DNA of 64,000 nucleotides from Ascoidea rubescens DSM 1968 (taxonomy: Eukaryota; Ascomycota; Saccharomycetes; Ascoideales; Ascoideaceae), in NCBI RefSeq assembly GCF_001661345.1, contig NW_017962913.1, positions 811,428 through 875,427 on the forward strand, in the 5' to 3' direction. The translations under genes were made by a program, and so were the position numbers. Of this stretch, positions 29,593-46,147 are shown piece by piece; within the stretch, counting starts at the first letter, position 1; each line of letters begins with the position of its first letter. Under the pieces are notes generated by a model. That model worked only from the letters and a program-made list of their open reading frames with translations. It was not told the DNA's origin and searched no databases.

Positions 29593-31179
29593 ATGATCAA
29601 GAGGTCTGCTGGCGATGGTATATTGAAGAAATTGATGGAGAGAAATCCCAAAGACATTGATATTGAGAACGCTGATTTCAAAGATCAGTTTTCGGATAAT
29701 AACAGCCAAGGCGATAGTGAGAGTGATAGTGATTCTGATAACTTTGCATCCACCGAGCACTATTTGAAAGTTGGGAGAAGTAAGCTAAGAGACAATTCAA
29801 TAAAGATATCTGATCCAAAATATGCTGGCAATACCACCAGTCGAACAAAATATTATGCCGAATCCGAAGGTGATAGCGAGAGCGATGCTAGCACTGGCAA
29901 TGGGAGTGATAGCGATAGTGGTAAAACATTCTCTCAAAACACATCATTTTCAGATGATCAGAATGAAGAAAATGAAGAAGATGATGAAGAAGAAGAAGAA
30001 GATGATGATGAAGGAGAAGAGAATGACAATGGTAATTTGAATAACAAAAAGGAAAAATTGAAAAATTTATTATCTCAAGAAAGAAAAATAATGTTAAATA
30101 GATTATCAAAATCAGCGAAAAATGATGCATTAAAGGGATATTCAATACTAAAGCAACAAAACCATTATGATTTGATATTAGATTGCAGAATAAAAATACA
30201 AGATATTTTATCATTAATGAACTCATTACCTTCGAACAATGAGAATCTTGATAAATTATCATCAAATCAGACGGCTTCAATGATATCTAAACTTAAAAAG
30301 CAATTGTATAAATTATTGGAAGAAATAATCAAGCTGAGAATTCAAATGAACGAAAAAGATAATATAATTGACAGCAAGAGGGATAATAAAAGTAAGAGTA
30401 AAATAAAGAGTAAAAAAAGAACTTTGAGTGAGTATTTCAATCAAACTAGTGAATTGGATGATATTCTACTGTCCTTTTCAAACAATACATTAACCAAATG
30501 GTCAAATAAAATACAATCGATATCTGGTTCATCTGCATTAAATAATTCTAAATTTAGTGTGGTTAATCAGTCAATAACGTCACAAATTGATTCGAATTTA
30601 GCGAATATGGATCGGTTAGTTAAAAGAACAAAGATCAATAGGAAAAACGCTAAAGCAATAGATCATGAAATTGAGTTTGAGAAGCAAAAGAATCAAAGGA
30701 AGCAACAAGTACAGCCAAATGTGCAAAAATTGGAAAATGAAATGGATGAAATAGACGAAATAGAAAATAAGAATAAAATTGATCAAGAATTACAAGAAAA
30801 CAAAAATATTTTTGACGATAATGATTTTTATAAGATTTTATTAAATGATTTTGTTGATAAAAAAATAAGCGATTCGAATTTAACAAAGAATTATCAATTA
30901 ACGTTAACAAAGTCTAAATTTAAGAAAAATTTTGATACAAAAGCATCAAAGGGGAGAAAAATAAGGTACCAGATTCAAAAACCGTTACAAAATTATGAAG
31001 CGCCAAATTTTAAGAAGAAAAGATGGAATGATTATCAGATTGATGAATTTTTCGCTGGGTTATTAGGACAAACGGTTAATTTCAATGAGGAAACCTCAGA
31101 TGAAGAAGTTGGGGAAGAGAGGGAATACAGAAATTTTAATAAAGAGATGATAAATGATAATATAAAAATCTTTGGATAA
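29593..31179 (+). CDS. BFR2: Bfr2 (AATF/Che-1 family), SSU processome factor
   Basis: Bfr2 is a nucleolar protein of the small-subunit processome (with Enp2 and Lcp5), first found as a brefeldin A suppressor. The start is set at 29593 (MIKRSAGDGILKKLM), which follows a T-rich leader; the frame is open 39 codons upstream but only from a GTG/ATG-poor, hydrophobic stretch. The acidic N-terminus (DNNSQGDSESDSDSDN, then a long Glu/Asp run at about 110-150) precedes the AATF leucine-rich region (LSQERKIMLNRLSKSAKNDALKGYSILKQQNHYDLILDCRIKIQDIL). The C-terminal TRAUB domain has FYKILLNDFVDKK and KASKGRKIRYQIQKPLQNYEAP. The end includes FFAGLLGQ. Length is 528 residues, close to S. cerevisiae Bfr2 (534). 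Confidence 0.9.
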   Translation: MIKRSAGDGILKKLMERNPKDIDIENADFKDQFSDNNSQGDSESDSDSDNFASTEHYLKVGRSKLRDNSIKISDPKYAGNTTSRTKYYAESEGDSESDASTGNGSDSDSGKTFSQNTSFSDDQNEENEEDDEEEEEDDDEGEENDNGNLNNKKEKLKNLLSQERKIMLNRLSKSAKNDALKGYSILKQQNHYDLILDCRIKIQDILSLMNSLPSNNENLDKLSSNQTASMISKLKKQLYKLLEEIIKLRIQMNEKDNIIDSKRDNKSKSKIKSKKRTLSEYFNQTSELDDILLSFSNNTLTKWSNKIQSISGSSALNNSKFSVVNQSITSQIDSNLANMDRLVKRTKINRKNAKAIDHEIEFEKQKNQRKQQVQPNVQKLENEMDEIDEIENKNKIDQELQENKNIFDDNDFYKILLNDFVDKKISDSNLTKNYQLTLTKSKFKKNFDTKASKGRKIRYQIQKPLQNYEAPNFKKKRWNDYQIDEFFAGLLGQTVNFNEETSDEEVGEEREYRNFNKEMINDNIKIFG

Positions 31180-31187
31180 CCTTTAAG

Positions 31188-31457
31188 TAATTTAATTATT
31201 TAATTATTTAATTATTTAATTATTTAATTATTTAATTATTTAATTATTTAATTATTTAATTATTTAATTATTTAATTATTTAATTATTTAANNNNNNNNN
31301 NNNNNNNNNNNNNNNNNNNNNNNNNNNNNNNNNNNNNNNNNNNNNNNNNNNNNNNNNNNNNNTATTTAATTATTTAATTATTTAATTATTTAATTATTTA
31401 ATTATTTAATTATTTAATTATTTAATTATTTAATTATTTAATTATTTAATTATTTAA
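31188..31457. repeat. TTTAATTA octamer tandem array with assembly gap
   Basis: About 12 perfect copies of TTTAATTA lie on each side of 71 undetermined bases (31292-31362). The array fills the whole space between the convergent BFR2 and COG8 stops, and the COG8 stop codon (31450-31452) lies in its last copies. Because 8 is not a multiple of 3, TAA appears in every frame on the plus strand. Confidence 0.95.
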
Positions 31458-32790
31458 AATTTTTAATTAGAGATTTTTGTTTTTTAAGAACTTTACACCA
31501 TTCTGAATCAGTAATTATACCTGATTTATTTTTATTTAGGAAATTTAAAAGTAATGAACTAAATTCGCCACCAATTCTACCTAAACTTTGAGAACAGTAA
31601 ACAATTTGTAGTAATAGTGAGTCTCTAATTTGAATATCAATAATTTTGGGAAAGTTTTCTCTTAGGATGAGGATTAGATGGATGATGATATTTTTAATGA
31701 AACCGTATAGTAATTGAGTGTTATCGATTTTATCTGGTTGTTGGTTGTTGGATGGAAAAATGGTTTGGAAAGTGATTATTGAAGAGAAGCAGTATTCTCT
31801 GATGACTTCTATTGATCTTTTGATGAATTTTTCAGTTGAGTGAGATTTCAAAGGATTTAAGACAGATAGTTCGTTTATAATAAACAAGTATCTTGAGTGT
31901 AGGTAGATTCTTTTTAGATTTTTGTTTAGGGAGATTGAGTCGTTGAAGGGCAGTATTTTTCGAATGTAGGATAGGACTTTTATGGTGGTCGACTGTTTTA
32001 GGTCAGATCTTAGGAGACGAATTAGGGCAGAGAGCATGTATGAGATTTCTTTATTGATTTCGATTGAGATTGAGGATATTAGGGGGATGTTTTGGTATTT
32101 TGTGGATAGTTGTTTAATGTAGGAGTTGATTTGTAGAGATTCTGAGTAGTAGCCTGATTTGACACAGGCGTTTGTTAGAGAGGGGAGTTCTAGGATGTCG
32201 ATTATATTGTCCATTGAGTTTAGTAGAAGGGTTAAGTTTTTGTCATTGATGGATAGGTTATCGTTGTTGTTTTCATTTTGGTGATGATTATGATTATGAT
32301 TATGATTATGATTATGATTATGATTATGATTATGATTGATATTGTTGGTAAGAAAGGGAATTGAGGATTTGAAATTTTTGATTAGGAGATTGGATATGTT
32401 TGAGTTGGGGTTTTTTAGGTAGTCAAAGAGAAGATTTGATTGTGCAGCCAAGTTTTGGTTAAAATTTTGAATTAAGAGGAGAAGATCTGATCTTGATTTT
32501 AGGATTAGATGCTGTGAATTTAGGAGAGAAGATTTCAAGTTGTTGTCGATTATTCTCTGGGAGGAGTCTAGTTCAGCTATTTCGTTAATGATTGAGAAAT
32601 TGTCGATATGATTGGTGGTGGTGGTGGAGGTGTTTAGATTGAAGGAATCATTTGACAATAGGTCATTGAGATAGTTTAAAGCGAAGGAGTTGTAGGATGT
32701 GTTATTGATTAGGAGGTTGATGTTTTGGGGGAAGTTTGTAGATAGGGAGTCTAGTAGGAGGGATACATTTGGGTCTGTAGAGTGTTGCAT
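31450..32790 (-). CDS. COG8: Conserved oligomeric Golgi complex subunit 8 (Dor1 family)
   Basis: Cog8 is a lobe B subunit of the COG tether that directs retrograde vesicles within the Golgi. The start at 32790 gives MQHSTDPNVSLLLDSLS; the frame runs 44 codons further upstream to a non-ATG codon. Family features are the N-terminal NYLNDLLS and a heptad-rich segment (IAELDSSQRIIDNNLKSSLL, HLILKSRSDLLLLIQNFNQ). LELPSLTNACVKSGYYSESLQINSYIKQL at about 195-225 is the most diagnostic Dor1 block. SMLSALIRLLRSDLKQ and ARYLF-like helices follow, and YCSQSLGRIGGEFSSLL lies near the end. A His-Asn repeat (about nine NH pairs) interrupts the helical region at about 150-170. It has 446 residues; S. cerevisiae Cog8 is 607. 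The C-terminus ends in the AT repeat, so the true end might be eroded or re-set by that array. Confidence 0.82.
   Translation of the reverse strand: MQHSTDPNVSLLLDSLSTNFPQNINLLINNTSYNSFALNYLNDLLSNDSFNLNTSTTTTNHIDNFSIINEIAELDSSQRIIDNNLKSSLLNSQHLILKSRSDLLLLIQNFNQNLAAQSNLLFDYLKNPNSNISNLLIKNFKSSIPFLTNNINHNHNHNHNHNHNHNHNHHQNENNNDNLSINDKNLTLLLNSMDNIIDILELPSLTNACVKSGYYSESLQINSYIKQLSTKYQNIPLISSISIEINKEISYMLSALIRLLRSDLKQSTTIKVLSYIRKILPFNDSISLNKNLKRIYLHSRYLFIINELSVLNPLKSHSTEKFIKRSIEVIREYCFSSIITFQTIFPSNNQQPDKIDNTQLLYGFIKNIIIHLILILRENFPKIIDIQIRDSLLLQIVYCSQSLGRIGGEFSSLLLNFLNKNKSGIITDSEWCKVLKKQKSLIKNFK
32284..32338 (-). repeat. GATTAT hexamer repeat coding for Asn-His in COG8
   Basis: Near-perfect GATTAT units on the plus strand, read as alternating Asn-His in the minus-strand gene. 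A clean microsatellite, unlike the mixed-codon HD repeat of EGD2. Confidence 0.88.
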
Positions 32791-33722
32791 TGTTGAAGAG
32801 AGTGGAGTGAGTTGGTATATATAAATGAGTGGTGGGTGATTGAATGGATATAAGGTTTTTAGAAGTGGAAATAAAGAAATTGAAATTGACAGAACATAAA
32901 TGGTGGGCGGGTAAGTGAGCAAGCGAGTGAGTGAGCGAGTGAGTAAGTGGACGATGAGAAAGATGGAGTTAAAATGGGTGGGAGTATTTTATTGGTAACT
33001 GAAGTTTGAAACGTTGAAAATGATATTGATATTTAGTCAATTAATAAAGTTGAGAAGGATGAGGAAAGAAGAGATAGTGGTGAGTGGGAGATAAGTGAAT
33101 TGAAAAGGAGCGGTTTGAAGGGAGGAAGGTAGAGGGAGCCATGGGAGTGGATTCAGGAAAACTGGAGAATTGGAAAACAATATGTGAACACGCTGATGTA
33201 GCAATGCGCATTTAGAAGTGGGTAGACGCGATTGAAGGCGTAAGTACGGAGTGGTAACCAATGAGAAAGCTGTGTGCAAGCGAGGACAGATGATGGAAAA
33301 ATTGGAAATCTGTAAAGGAATGTTTGTGTTGAGTCAAAAGTTGGATGATAATTTTTCTTTTTATTCAGTTAGTGAAGAAAAAGGTATTAAAGAAAGAGAA
33401 AAGCAGGACGAAAAGGCAGAGAATAGCAGAGAAAATAGGAGCAAGGTGAAGGCAAAGCGAAAGTCAAACGAAGGGCTAACAGTAGCAAGTAGCAGATTAG
33501 ATACAGACCAAGTGGAAAGCAGTGGAAGGCAGTGGAAAGGAGAAATATATTTAAATAGATTGTTTTTTCAATAAATGTGATTGGAGATATCTATGATTGA
33601 CTTGTAAAGTAAAAGTTTTTGTAATATAATATATAATATAAGGTAATAGAAGATAATAGAAGATAATAGAAAATCCCAAAGAACAGTATAATATAGGATA
33701 GCATAGTACAGCATAGCATAGT
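32791..33722. promoter_or_regulatory. COG8 upstream region and upstream region of the Lys-rich orphan
   Basis: Purine-rich on the plus strand (the pyrimidine-rich leader of COG8). It has a GAGTGAGC/GAGTGAGT repeat at about 32917-32950, a divergent layout, and short tandem words near 33640-33720 (AGATAATAGA; GCATAGTACAGCATAGCATAG). A 107-codon open frame at 33251-33574 is GA-skewed and has no recognisable features. Confidence 0.4.
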
Positions 33723-34214
33723 ATGGCGCTACATAATTACATTTATTCCAAGCATCAAGATGATGTTATCGACAAAATAGCCAGACCCAGTGATTACAAT
33801 TTCAACAAGTTTCGATTAAGAAAGAGTGATCCGAACAGTGAGCTCAAGGTCAAACACAAACACAAATACAAATACAAAGACAAAAGCAAAAGTCAAAAGC
33901 GCAGGCAAAGCCCAAACAGAGAGCAGAATAATAGTAGTGCTCATGCTAGTCACAAAAGGGAAAGACATGGAGGTGGCAGACTGGCCAATGAGAGCGGTGG
34001 AAAAGAAGATAAAGAGAAGAAAGAGCAAAATGGAACAGATGAGCAAAGTGGGATTGAAAAGAAGAGTGAGCATAGGGATCACACCCATCGCTTAGGCAGC
34101 GATGAGAGCAGCACCAAAAGGGCAGACAAAGATGGTGGAGAGCAGCTGCTTGCTGGGCACGATTCAGACAAAGAAGTTACAAAAGATGACGCCAGCAAGC
34201 TTCTTGAGAGATGA
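33723..34214 (+). CDS. Small Lys-rich protein of unknown function
   Basis: A 163-codon frame from an ATG at 33723 with no family I recognise. The first ~33 residues (MALHNYIYSKHQDDVIDKIA, then RPSDYNFNKFRLRK) look like a genuine folded or binding segment. The remainder is highly charged, with KHKHKYKYKDKSKSQKRRQS and Glu/Lys/Gly stretches, typical of a nucleolar or RNA-associated tail. There is no zinc motif, membrane span or signal peptide. It might be a short nuclear protein, or the first exon of something longer, although I saw no TACTAAC downstream. Codon use (AAA, AAG, many Lys) is unlike random intergenic DNA here, but coding status is uncertain. Confidence 0.45.
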   Translation: MALHNYIYSKHQDDVIDKIARPSDYNFNKFRLRKSDPNSELKVKHKHKYKYKDKSKSQKRRQSPNREQNNSSAHASHKRERHGGGRLANESGGKEDKEKKEQNGTDEQSGIEKKSEHRDHTHRLGSDESSTKRADKDGGEQLLAGHDSDKEVTKDDASKLLER

Positions 34215-34736
34215 TATATAAAATGTAAATGCTATTTGACACCTATCTTTCATTGTAAGAAAGCTCTTAGTCCAGATAGGCTCTAATCAACAAATTCAAC
34301 GTCTTTCTGACCATCAATAATCGCAAAGCATGAGATGGGAACTCAAGTCGGCGGGCGTGTTGAAAACCAACCAGCCCGCACAAACATGCTCGCACTGTCT
34401 AGAGATGATGGTTTGTTGGTGGAAGAAGAGCAACAGGAGCAAGAACTGTTGCTTATATTCCGTCCCTCAAACCACACCGCCCGGGTAACACAGCAGACGA
34501 GCCAGGGCTCTGGCGCACTTGCGATGCGGAAAACTGCGTGGAGAACGCATGACTATGCGCTGGGATGCCGAAGGTTCCCGGACAACCCACGTGCGTGGTT
34601 TGAAGCAGGTGCCGGGGGTGCAGTGCCGAGCGAGCAGCAGCGGTGTCCGCGCCCAGTGCCGGTGCTTACCTTACAAATGCGCGTGCTGTGATTGCAAGGG
34701 AATAACAGTGGAAGAGGCGGCGAGAGTGGCAGTGGA

Positions 34737-34788
<52 letters not shown>

Positions 34789-35848
34789 AAGGCCTGGCTC
34801 ACCAACGACATCCAGCGTATCAGCACTCGGAGAATCGTAGCATCATACCTCGCACTCATTCTCAGCGCTATATACCGTTCCGTCATCCTCTAAGAAAAAC
34901 CCGGCTTAATAAGTCCATCGCTGGAAGTTTTCGTTTTCTGAAAGATAAAAAAATAATCACTTAGAAATAGTTTAGGAATAGCTGAGGAATATCGCTTGTG
35001 CTTTTGCTTTTGCTTGTATCTGTTCAGTGTTGTGTTACGTTGTTACTGCTCCTGTTATTTGCATCCTGTATTCTGATTCTGATTTTGGTTCTTATTCCTG
35101 TTCTTATTCTGTTCTTGTTCCACCACTCCAAGTATCTCAACTATTCTGCCAAACATCTCACCTAATTGATTTATATTTCACTACTCAACTACTTCATAAT
35201 TAATTCACTACTCTCAACCACTCTCAACCACTCTCAGCTACTTTCCAACATAAATTAAAAGCCTACTTCTTTACTCATTTACTTATTCCCATCTGCTCCC
35301 ATCTAATCTAACTCAATTTTATCAACTATCAACTATCAATTATCAATTACCGATTTTATTTTCTTATATCTATTCTCTGTTTCCCAACATATTTATTTCA
35401 TCTCTTTACCTACCTTCCTTTCTATATTTATACATATCCATATTCCATTTCATTTCCTTTTCTTTTACTTTTCTTTTACTTTTCTTTTCCATTTTTCTTT
35501 TTGTTTTTATTTCCATTTCTATTTTTGCTTTCCCATTATACTTTACTGGCCTCTTATCAATAGTATCACAAGTATAATACATTACTATCAAAAATATTAT
35601 TATTAATATTATTATTAATAATATTAATCCCTCCCTTATCATTCTTAAATGATAACCATAAATCCATATTCTAATTTCATCTCGACTTCTTAATATCAAC
35701 CTCAACCTCAACCTCAACCTCAATCTCAATTCCCAATCCCAATCTCAATCTCAATCTCAATCTCAATTTTACTACTCTGTTCTACTCTGCTCTACTCTGC
35801 TCTATACTATAACATTATCCTCTACTAACATCTTCTACTATCCTCATA
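34215..35848. promoter_or_regulatory. Long upstream region of the C2H2 transcription factor
   Basis: 1.6 kb in two zones. About 34330-34900 is a GC-rich island with CACGTG at 34588-34593 and an AGC/AAC trinucleotide run (34737-34790). About 35100-35848 is AT- and pyrimidine-rich, with repeated CAACCACTCT words (35215-35240) and CTCAAC/CTCAAT hexamers (35697-35770), most likely a long 5' leader. Several open frames of 70-124 codons cover the island on both strands, but none looks like a protein. Confidence 0.45.
34737..34790 (+). repeat. AGC/AAC (CAG-type) trinucleotide run
   Basis: AGCAACAGC units lead into about ten uninterrupted AGC triplets, outside any supported coding region and in the promoter island of the transcription factor. 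Confidence 0.85.
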
Positions 35849-42142
<6,294 letters not shown>

Positions 42143-45100
42143 TTTAAAGATTGGAACTATAAATAGGGCAAAATATAGTAATGATGATAATAACAATAAT
42201 GATAATAACAACAATAATAATAATAATAATAAAGTAATAATTAACAATATGCAGGTTAATCGTGTATTTTTAGGTTTTTTTAATTTTTATTTTGGTTTTA
42301 AATTTTTTATTTGTGTTTTTCACATTTAAAAAAAAAATCTTTATAAAAAAATAAGAATTAACTTTTTTATTCTTTTTATTAATTTTTTTTTATATTTAAC
42401 TTTTGATGATTTGGATAATCATATACCGTTTTCATTACAATTAATTTAAAACAAACAAATAAGAAAGCAACGATACAATTAATGAAAACAAAAAACTAAA
42501 ATCATGGAATAAAACTAAAATTTAAATTTAAAAGGCATTTTGTTTAAATTTTAACGAATTTTTTTATATTAGTTTGGTTTTTTTAATAATTTTTAACGAT
42601 TTTTTATTTTACTTTGAAACTTTTTTTGTATATTGGGATGATGTTTAGATTTCATTTATTTTTTTAATTGTTAACTTATTTTGTGTACATTTTTTAATTA
42701 GTTATATTTTTTTACAATTCTTTTATACTTTTCTTAAAAAAATTTGTGTATTTTTGTGTGTTTATCTTTTTGAAATTCATTATTTGATTACATATTATCT
42801 CCAAGTTTATGTCACTTTGGTAAACAAAGTTGGCTAGTGTATTGTATGGAAAGTAATACAAATACTATGAATTTAATATTACTATTCTTTAACTTATAAT
42901 TTATAATACATTGGTTTATCAAGGAAATGTCACGTTTAAAATATCTCTTTTTCCTGATAGCGAAGTGTTCTGATAAACCACTGTAGTTTTTATATATCTT
43001 TAATTTTATCATAAATTCCCTTCGACACAACCATAGTTGGAATTCAAATCATCCAGCAGCAGTTATTCCCATGTCAATTGAAGAATATTTAACAGCAAGC
43101 TTACTTAAATATGAACGATTTGGGCCGAGCATACGAACATATTCGAATATCGGTTGCGTTAAAAAATAATTTGAAATATTATTCGAAATATTATTCGCAA
43201 CAATTAAAGTTCCGTATAGTTTTCGAAATGCAAACACACACGTGACAAAAACAAATGCATATTTTAGATCCAGTCAAGATCCGACTAGATACAAAGTCAT
43301 TCCAATTAAACCCGTCCTATTCCGGTTACGTTTAGGTTTATTTTCGGTTTGTCCTCGGCTGATGATGACCCGTCTATTCCGTCCCGTATTTATTCATTGT
43401 TTCCACTACTGCGTTTTGGCTTGAAAGCTTGTTATATTTGAACCCAATTGCAATTCTGTCTGGTTTTTGATTAGAAATCAACAGAAATCCAATAATACCT
43501 ATTTGACCCTGTTAACATAAACAATAACTTTAAGATGATGTAAAATCATTTTAAGAAAACCACTAATTGTATTTTTTTACAAAAGGAAGACCTTGGAATG
43601 AATAGAACAGGTTTTTAGATACATTGTTTTTGTCAATGTAAGAGGTTAATGAAAGTATTTTTGTGTAGCAGTGTTACTGATCAGAATAATTTCTCAAAAT
43701 CTTTATTTTTTCAGATTCAAGATTATAGAAAAATAAAATCAGAAAATGAAATTTCTTTTGTGCATTACTACAAGTAGAAAATGTGAAGGGCAGCATATTC
43801 TACTATGAAAGGTGCTCGGATCATTCTTTATCCTCTCCAATATCGCGGAGAAACATAAATCCTGCTAAGAAATCGTTTATAAAGATTTATAATGGTATTT
43901 TTTGTTTTTAAAACCCACTTACAATTGAAAAATCAAATTAAACAGTGAAAATAGTGACATACAGTAATAAATTTCTGTGGGTAAAAATGTTGATCCAACA
44001 ATTGGTAAATTACTTGTTCTTAGATTGTATTCTTTTTTTTCAATAATTAGATGCAAGAAAGATTCTAAATAAAATCTTCAGGATTGTAAAAAACAAAAGG
44101 TTTGCTTTTAGATCAAGAATATTGAGTATCAACTAATTTATTTCTTTAAAAGAAAATCCCCAATCTTAGCTCAACCTAGTTTTTATCTTAAACAGGAAAA
44201 AAATTTGAATATGGTAATTTCTTTCAACACTTAGCACAAAATGATTTGGATCAATAGATGATATTATTGGTGCTATCCTTGGATTTTAAAAACTCTTAAA
44301 CTCATTTGCTGTTTTTTTATAAAAAAACCACAAGAGTTGTATGTATGGTTTAAAATCACACTCGCATAGCTTTAACCTGTGGTATTTACCAGGTAAAAGT
44401 TTTGTTTTAGTAAGGAGATATATTGTATTAATTTTGAAATATAAAAAAAAATATTTCCTAAAGTAGATTGCAGCTACAGAAAAAAAGATATTTCACATGC
44501 ACTTGTAATTAAAATGATTTAAAATGATTTAAAATTCAGTTATAGTTTAGTATCAAAGTTATCATGAGATGTTTCAGCTGAGAAAAGGGAAAGCACTGGA
44601 AATAAACATGGAAATGGAAATTGATAGCAATTCGATAAACTAGACAAAGAGAAAAAGGGGAAGATGTGGGTGTGTAACAAAGCATACAAATTGTATGAGA
44701 AGCAGTCGAATGAAGTTTTTTTGAAATGGTTTTATGATTTTATGATTTTATGATTGCTAATTAAAAGAACACCAAAGTATTGCAGAAATTCAGAAAGGGG
44801 GCGATTATCGTGTGTGAATAGTCTTTTGTAGATGAGTGGAAAAGAAGTGACTCCTTATTTCAGTTTAAAAATGAGTAAAGTAAAAGTCATGTTGAGAATC
44901 ATGAAAGATACAATATATTAGTATAGCGAAGCGAAGTTATTTCATTGATTCATTTACAGTCCAATGGATAACGCTGTCAAGAGCTGTTTAACAAATGGTG
45001 GTGAATGGAGATGATAAGCAGAAGACAAGTTGAACAAAGCAAGTGTGTAGAGGTTAAAGAGGGAATGAGAATGAGAATGGGAATGTGGTTAGTGTGGGTT

Positions 45101-46147
45101 TTGAATCAAAGGAAACTTAGATAAGGGACAAGTTCTGATAAAGAGCAAAGGGGTTTAGATGGTTAACACCCCCAAGAAGTTTGATAAAGAGCACAGAAAG
45201 TGTGCAGAAGTGGCCCAGAAAAGTTGTCTCTGTTTGTTTAAGTGTTTGGAAATTTATTTAGGTGTTTATTTAAGTTTGCGTTATATAAAACAAGGTTGAA
45301 GTAAGAATAAAAGCTTCTTAAAAGTAAAAAAAAAAATTTATTAAAAAAAAAATATAAAAAAAAAAACTATAGTGAATTATATAAAAATCTTTATTTATTT
45401 TCATCAATTTGAAAAAAAAAAGAGAGAAAAAAAAAGATTAACTGAACACTAGTGAAATTCGTGTGGTGCATTACTAATTTATGGTTGATAAATTTATTGA
45501 TATATTGATTTATTGGCTGAATAATATATTAATTGATTAAATTGATTAAATTGATGTTTGGATAGATTGTTTTGATTCCTTTAAAACCCCCCCCAGTATA
45601 TGTCATAAAATATAAATGATAGAAGTAAAAATAAGTTGCTGAACGATAAGAGAAAGCAAAAATATTATTAGTTTAAGAGATCTAAAATAGATGATAAAAA
45701 ACTGTTCGAATAATAAAAATTTGAAGTTAATGGATGACACTGATTACGGTATTTTAGATAGACAGTTGGATAGATAGTTGGATAGTTATAATATACAAGT
45801 TTAAAAAAATTATTCGATTTTATAATAGTACAAATTATTCGATTTGTGAATTGATTCTTTTGTGAATTGAAGTAGTAAGGTTGTTATTATCGTTAGTGAG
45901 TTGGTTGAGATATTGATTGAATATTGGGATGTGTTGTCGTTAAGTTGATTAGATGTTTTGAAGCTATTATTTCATGTTGTTATCGAAGTAATTTTTGTAA
46001 TAACGATTCAATTCCTATTGAGATTGTTTTGTGAATTAGTTGAATATTTGTCGTTTGTTTTGTTTGTTTTGCTTTGCTTTGATTTGTTTTGATTTATTTT
46101 ATTTTTAATTTTGATTATTTTTTTTTTGTTAAGATAGAATTGTGAGA
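42143..46147. other. 4-kb convergent intergenic region with no supported protein gene
   Basis: Lies between the 3' ends of the C2H2 factor (+) and SPT15 (-), where yeasts normally have a few hundred bases. The longest open frames are 60-72 codons and look random. 42143-42790 is T-rich 3' flank. 43020-43440 is less AT-rich and contains CACGTG (43239-43244). 43440-44560 has several short hairpins: a TTGATT/AATCAA stem at 43467-43481, ATAAATC/GATTTAT around 43850-43893, and ACCTG/CAGGT near 44376-44395. 44560-45270 is strongly purine-rich on the plus strand. 45310-45430 has long A runs. It may hold a large non-coding RNA gene or a centromere; neither can be shown from sequence reading alone. Confidence 0.55.

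Noticed and set aside
43049-43237. 62-codon minus-strand frame starting MFAFRKLYGTL
   Set aside because: No family match, stops shortly, and lies alone in the gene-free interval. Kept only as part of that region.
43239-43330. Point centromere starting at GTCACGTG
   Set aside because: The following ~90 bases contain many G/C and no CDEIII (TTTCCGAA) motif is in place. CACGTG is common in this window.
43510-43700. Possible C/D snoRNA (GATGATGT ... ACTGATC)
   Set aside because: The C-box-like and D-box-like words are too far apart, and no terminal stem or clear rRNA guide could be recognised by eye.
43988-44000. TGTTGATCCAACA as a possible LTR edge
   Set aside because: A single short inverted repeat with no second copy, no flanking target duplication and no element body.
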